Assembly (NCBI RefSeq): GCF_003590095.1 | Contig: NC_039479.1 | Span: 2,418,001 to 2,482,000 of the forward strand | DNA length: 64,000 nt | Direction: 5' to 3' | Source of the DNA: Trichoplusia ni | Lineage: Eukaryota; Arthropoda; Insecta; Lepidoptera; Noctuidae | Part shown: positions 60,991 to 64,000 of the stretch, piece by piece | How the letters are laid out: each line of letters opens with the position of its first letter | Position numbering within the stretch: position 1 is the stretch's first letter | Made by a program: the position numbers and the translations under genes | Notes under the pieces: model-generated | Database searches by the model: none | What the model was told of the DNA's origin: nothing | Seen by the model: only the letters and a program-made list of their open reading frames with translations

Positions 60991-61183
60991 TCATACTAAC
61001 ATTATAAAAGCGTAAGTTTGTATGCAGGGATGTTTGGTCCTCTTCCACGCGAAACCACTGATCGAATTCACACGAAACTTGGTACACAGATTAACACAAA
61101 GGATAGTTTTATCCTGATTTTATGTGCTCGTGGGATATCCCATCTTCAATTTGTAGCAGGCGGGCCCGCGGGCAACAACTAGT
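60991..61183 (+). mobile_element. Helitron-like repeat relative
   Basis: Starts tcatactaacattataaaag, contains cacgaaacttggtacacaga and ends cgggcaacaactagt, with 5' TC and 3' CTAGT. The body differs from the 26214 family. Confidence 0.55.
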
Positions 61184-61774
61184 TATACAATATTTTGCAT
61201 GTTGAGACAACGTTCGGATCCTCGTTAATATAATCCATACAAGAGCTAAATCAAAATATTTTCCAAACATGAAACGGATGAAAGTAATATCTTAAAGACT
61301 TAGTAGACTGTTTACGCAAAGATTAAATTACATACATGTAATTAAACAAACCTTGCTTCGTTATTTTCAATTAATGTCACATGTAGGCCTCGAATTTTCC
61401 CGGGGATTTCAGGGGAAGAGAGACAACAATATACTGCGCATATCGATGTCTGTTTTCCACAAAGGCAGCAAGTTTTAAGGGAAGGTTGACCCTAAAATAC
61501 TTATTCAATACGAATTTCTTACATTTAATTCTCCCCGGTCGGCCTTTTGATTGATTAGGTTGTATAGGCATATTGACAGGAAAATGTTTCTTTACATTGT
61601 AATCAGGTTATTTTGTGTATTAGTCGGGCTCTTTTACTTCTTAAGATGATGTTGCTGTTCCCTCTACCTTTTTAAAATAGAAGGAGGACGACCCAGGAGT
61701 AAACATATATGCCAAGTGAAGGAAAAGGCAGAAATAACAAATTGAGTAACTTAATTATACCTAATTTGACTGGT

Positions 61775-61912
61775 ATTATTATGAGACCTCGCGACAGGCC
61801 GAGAAGAAGACATACGAGCTTAATTCCTTTTCCCAAAGCTGGCCTGGCTGTTAGCCATAAACAGAGACAACTGGAAGGAGGGAAGGGAGATCTTTGCCCT
61901 GCAGTAAGTCAC
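61775..61912 (+). pseudogene. Non-LTR retrotransposon RT tail remnant
   Basis: The frame reads RDRPRRRH, then in another frame WLLAINRDNWKEGREIFALQ and a stop. The pattern G-R-P-x-x-R-W followed by A-x-x-R-x-x-W-x-x-x-x-E/R-x-F is typical of the C-terminal end of LINE reverse-transcriptase proteins. Short and frameshifted. Confidence 0.4.
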
Positions 61913-62432
61913 TAATGGGTAATAAAAAGTAAAATTTTAATTCAGTTTTCAGAATACTCAGTCAAAAGCTTTTCTCAATTTTAATGCTTGCTCCCAGATT
62001 AAGTGCAGCGCACTAAACCGGGTTAAAACTATCTTCATCAAACTGAACTAAGTGGATGAAACCTCCGTCTTGAGATATACCTAATTACTTTACTTTTGTA
62101 CTTTAGCTACACTTTCCATCCTAAGTAAGTCGATTATCAAAGGAGGGAGAAAGTTTTTGACTATAAATGCAAAATGGGTCAAACTTTTAAGTCTAGCAAC
62201 GTAGGAAGAACTAGTGCTACCACCTAGACTCGTAAAACTGCAAGTATAGGTTTCCTACCATCGACTTGTAAAACTATTGTATTTGTGGATGCGGGATACT
62301 TTACTGCGTAGAGTTGAGTCTTCCGCCCACGATTAGCCTCTTCCATAAATGTAGAGCTTCCGCAAAAGCAGATTTCTCATTGGCATGAAAATCAGTGACA
62401 TGTAAGAAAGTACGCAGTCGTTATATTGATTG

Positions 62433-62691
62433 ACTAGCTGTTGCCCGCGACTTCGTCCCCGTGGGTAGAAGATATAAGTTATGATTTATACCTGCCCTAT
62501 TTTTTTTCACATTTTCCATTGTATCTTCGCTCCTATTGGTCGCAGCGTAATGATTTATAGCCTAAAGCCTTCCTCGATGAATGGTCTATTCAACATAAAA
62601 AGATTTTTTCAATTTGAAACAGTAGTTCCTGAGATTAGCGCGTTCAAACAAAAAAACAAACAAACTCTTCAGCTTTATATATTAGTATAGA
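62433..62691 (-). mobile_element. Non-autonomous Helitron-like repeat, copy 5
   Basis: Inverted copy from actagctgttgcccgcgact to attagtatagat, closely similar to copies 2 and 3. Confidence 0.65.
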
Positions 62692-63429
62692 TTTTCAGAT
62701 AATTTTCTGCGTATTGTGTTGCGTAGGAACTCTTATTGAGAAAGAGTTATAAGGAATTTCAGAATAATAATTAATCAAAATACCGCATATAATCGTAAGT
62801 AAAACTTAAAAGTGAATTGTCTTCACCAAATCAGAGTTACCTCAGGTAGCCTATTTACTTTGCACAAACTCAACCAAGGAGTTCGAAGGTACTTAAAACT
62901 TTGTGAAGAAATACTTTAAAACCGCATTAGCGTAGAAGTTGGGGGTTATCAAACAATCCGACACTTAATCCGGGTAAATATTAACCGGACTTGAGTTATG
63001 ACCGGGTAAGCGACTTCAGAGGACTTCAGAGGTCACATTTCTTTTGTAACCTTGACTGGTCTTGAATATGGCTGTTAAAAAAAAGTTGAGTTAAAAAAAA
63101 AAGAAACTGAAGCAATTCTGCTTTAATCGGAACTGTGATAGTTCCTCTTTGGAATGTATTCAAAATTCAAAGGGTTTTGCAAGTGAGCGTGATGAATTAC
63201 AGCGAAATGTCAAGACGTTTCTCAATTCAAATGTCGTAGGGATAAAAAAATGGTTGCCTGTAAAGTCGGTTTTACGGGCGAAGATTTTACGTGACAACGT
63301 CCTTTTCTCGGTAGAATATTTATTGATATGAATATAATTAAATTGCACAATAGGAACAAGGAATTGAATGAAAATAAGAATTGCACAAATTTTAACTATA
63401 GAAATATATTTTGTTTACTAAAACATTGT

Positions 63430-63610
63430 ACATGTAAGCGCCGATTCAATGCGCCTAATTCTCTAGTGCTGCGCGCGCGGCAGACCGATCATAGTTGAGT
63501 GGGAGAGAGACGCAAGGCATTCGGCGGGCCTCTCTCTCGTTCGGTGACTCATCGTAACGTTACCGGGCGTTACACTTTTTCATAAGTGACTCCCAGCCGC
63601 AACCTAATTT
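63430..63610. promoter_or_regulatory. GC-rich segment with inverted repeat
   Basis: Contains gtgctgcgcgcgcggcagac, then gagagagacgc and cggcgggcctctctctc forming an inverted GAGAGAG/CTCTCTC pair, then cgtaacgttaccgggcgtta. It may be a promoter of an outward gene or part of a repetitive element; sequence alone does not decide. Confidence 0.35.
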
Positions 63611-63621
63611 AAGACGTTGTC

Positions 63622-63918
63622 ATGTCAAAATGGGAACAATGGGCAATGGAATTATTCGACAAGGAAGAAAGGACACCCAAACTTATAAAAAGCTTTCGTG
63701 GATGGACCCATACCACTCGGCTATCCTTGAGGGCAACACAGTGTACTTGTAAAAGAGGCAAGACGGTTACGCAATCGTGTACTTGGGCCATGCTTTTCTG
63801 CTTCTCTCATCTCTTGAAACAGGAGTTTTGGAGTGATTTTACGCCTGGCAGGAACAGGACACTAGAAGGAAGCAGCGAGAAGAGTAGCGAAGACAGTAAA
63901 GTTACTATTTTGAGGTAA
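63622..63918 (+). CDS. Unrecognised ORF after GC-rich segment, possible first exon
   Basis: A 98-codon frame starts 12 bases after the GC-rich segment (MSKWEQWAMELFDKEER...). Its end overlaps a donor-like AG|GTAATA at 63916-63917, so it might be a first coding exon. Charged and Ser-rich at the C terminus, with no recognised motif. A neighbouring frame reads SWMDPYHSAILEGNTVYL and then a stop, equally protein-like. It could also be part of a repeat. Confidence 0.25.
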   Translation: MSKWEQWAMELFDKEERTPKLIKSFRGWTHTTRLSLRATQCTCKRGKTVTQSCTWAMLFCFSHLLKQEFWSDFTPGRNRTLEGSSEKSSEDSKVTILR

Positions 63919-64000
63919 TACAGCCAAATATATAATGAAATCAATCAGAGATAAAGTGATAACACAAACATAATATGATATATTATCTTTTCGGTCTGAT

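Larger units (their letters stand above)
59464..63430. other. Non-genic region upstream of GPCR
   Basis: About 4 kb of repeats and A+T-rich DNA: a GAAGAAG-tailed fragment near 60346-60410, Helitron relatives (60991-61183 and 62433-62691) and a LINE remnant (61775-61912). GPCR untranslated exons may lie here but cannot be placed. Confidence 0.55.

Noticed and set aside
61709..61915. 68-codon Arg-rich frame as a real gene
   Set aside because: Residue pattern across two frames matches a decayed LINE reverse-transcriptase tail.

Overview
The window is an A+T-rich, intron-bearing insect genome segment, almost certainly from a moth or butterfly. The signs are a mag-type Ty3 retroelement, several copies of a Helitron-like repeat ending in CTAGT, tRNA-derived SINE relics, a pair of insect-type glutathione S-transferase genes, and a compact EAAT glutamate transporter of 479 residues. 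No prokaryotic signature is present. All introns fit GT-AG except one GC-AG intron. Exon boundaries were placed by eye from splice motifs, reading frame and protein family.

Layout. 1-6625 is one contig: a near-exact copy of 9640-11605 (GST exons and introns) that runs straight into a 4.65-kb mag-like retrotransposon. A 1000-base run of N follows (6626-7625). The second contig then carries, in order: the 3' end of snapin (+), N6AMT1/HemK2 methyltransferase (+, starting 4 bases after the snapin stop), two GST genes (-), a ZAD-C2H2 zinc-finger gene (+) whose coding exon is split by a hAT transposon, CKS1 (+), SUPT7L/STAF65-gamma (-), a long intergenic stretch, the glutamate transporter EAAT (+, candidate non-coding first exon at about 25.3-25.58 kb, coding exons 34.8-46.7 kb), and a class A GPCR of the AKH/ACP (GnRH-receptor-like) family (-, seven coding exons, 49.7-59.2 kb). 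From 59.3 kb to the end I see only repeats, one hairpin and a GC-rich segment followed by an unassigned ORF.

The genes do not form a pathway. snapin (vesicle/BLOC-1 biology) and N6AMT1 (translation-termination-factor methylation) are so close that they probably share one transcript. The GSTs are tandem detoxification paralogues with identical exon sizes (342/168/135 bases). ZnF, CKS1 and SUPT7L are nuclear or cell-cycle genes. EAAT and the GPCR are membrane proteins transcribed toward each other.

Main points of interest: (1) the hAT insertion in the zinc-finger gene has a clear 8-bp target duplication, its first three bases make an in-frame stop, and an ATG directly follows the right duplication; (2) snapin and N6AMT1 look dicistronic; (3) the left contig is probably an alternative haplotype carrying a retroelement in a GST intron, misplaced as a duplicate; (4) coding frames are broken at several short homopolymers, which suggests residual assembly error rather than true pseudogenes; (5) a near-perfect 25-bp hairpin lies just upstream of the GPCR.
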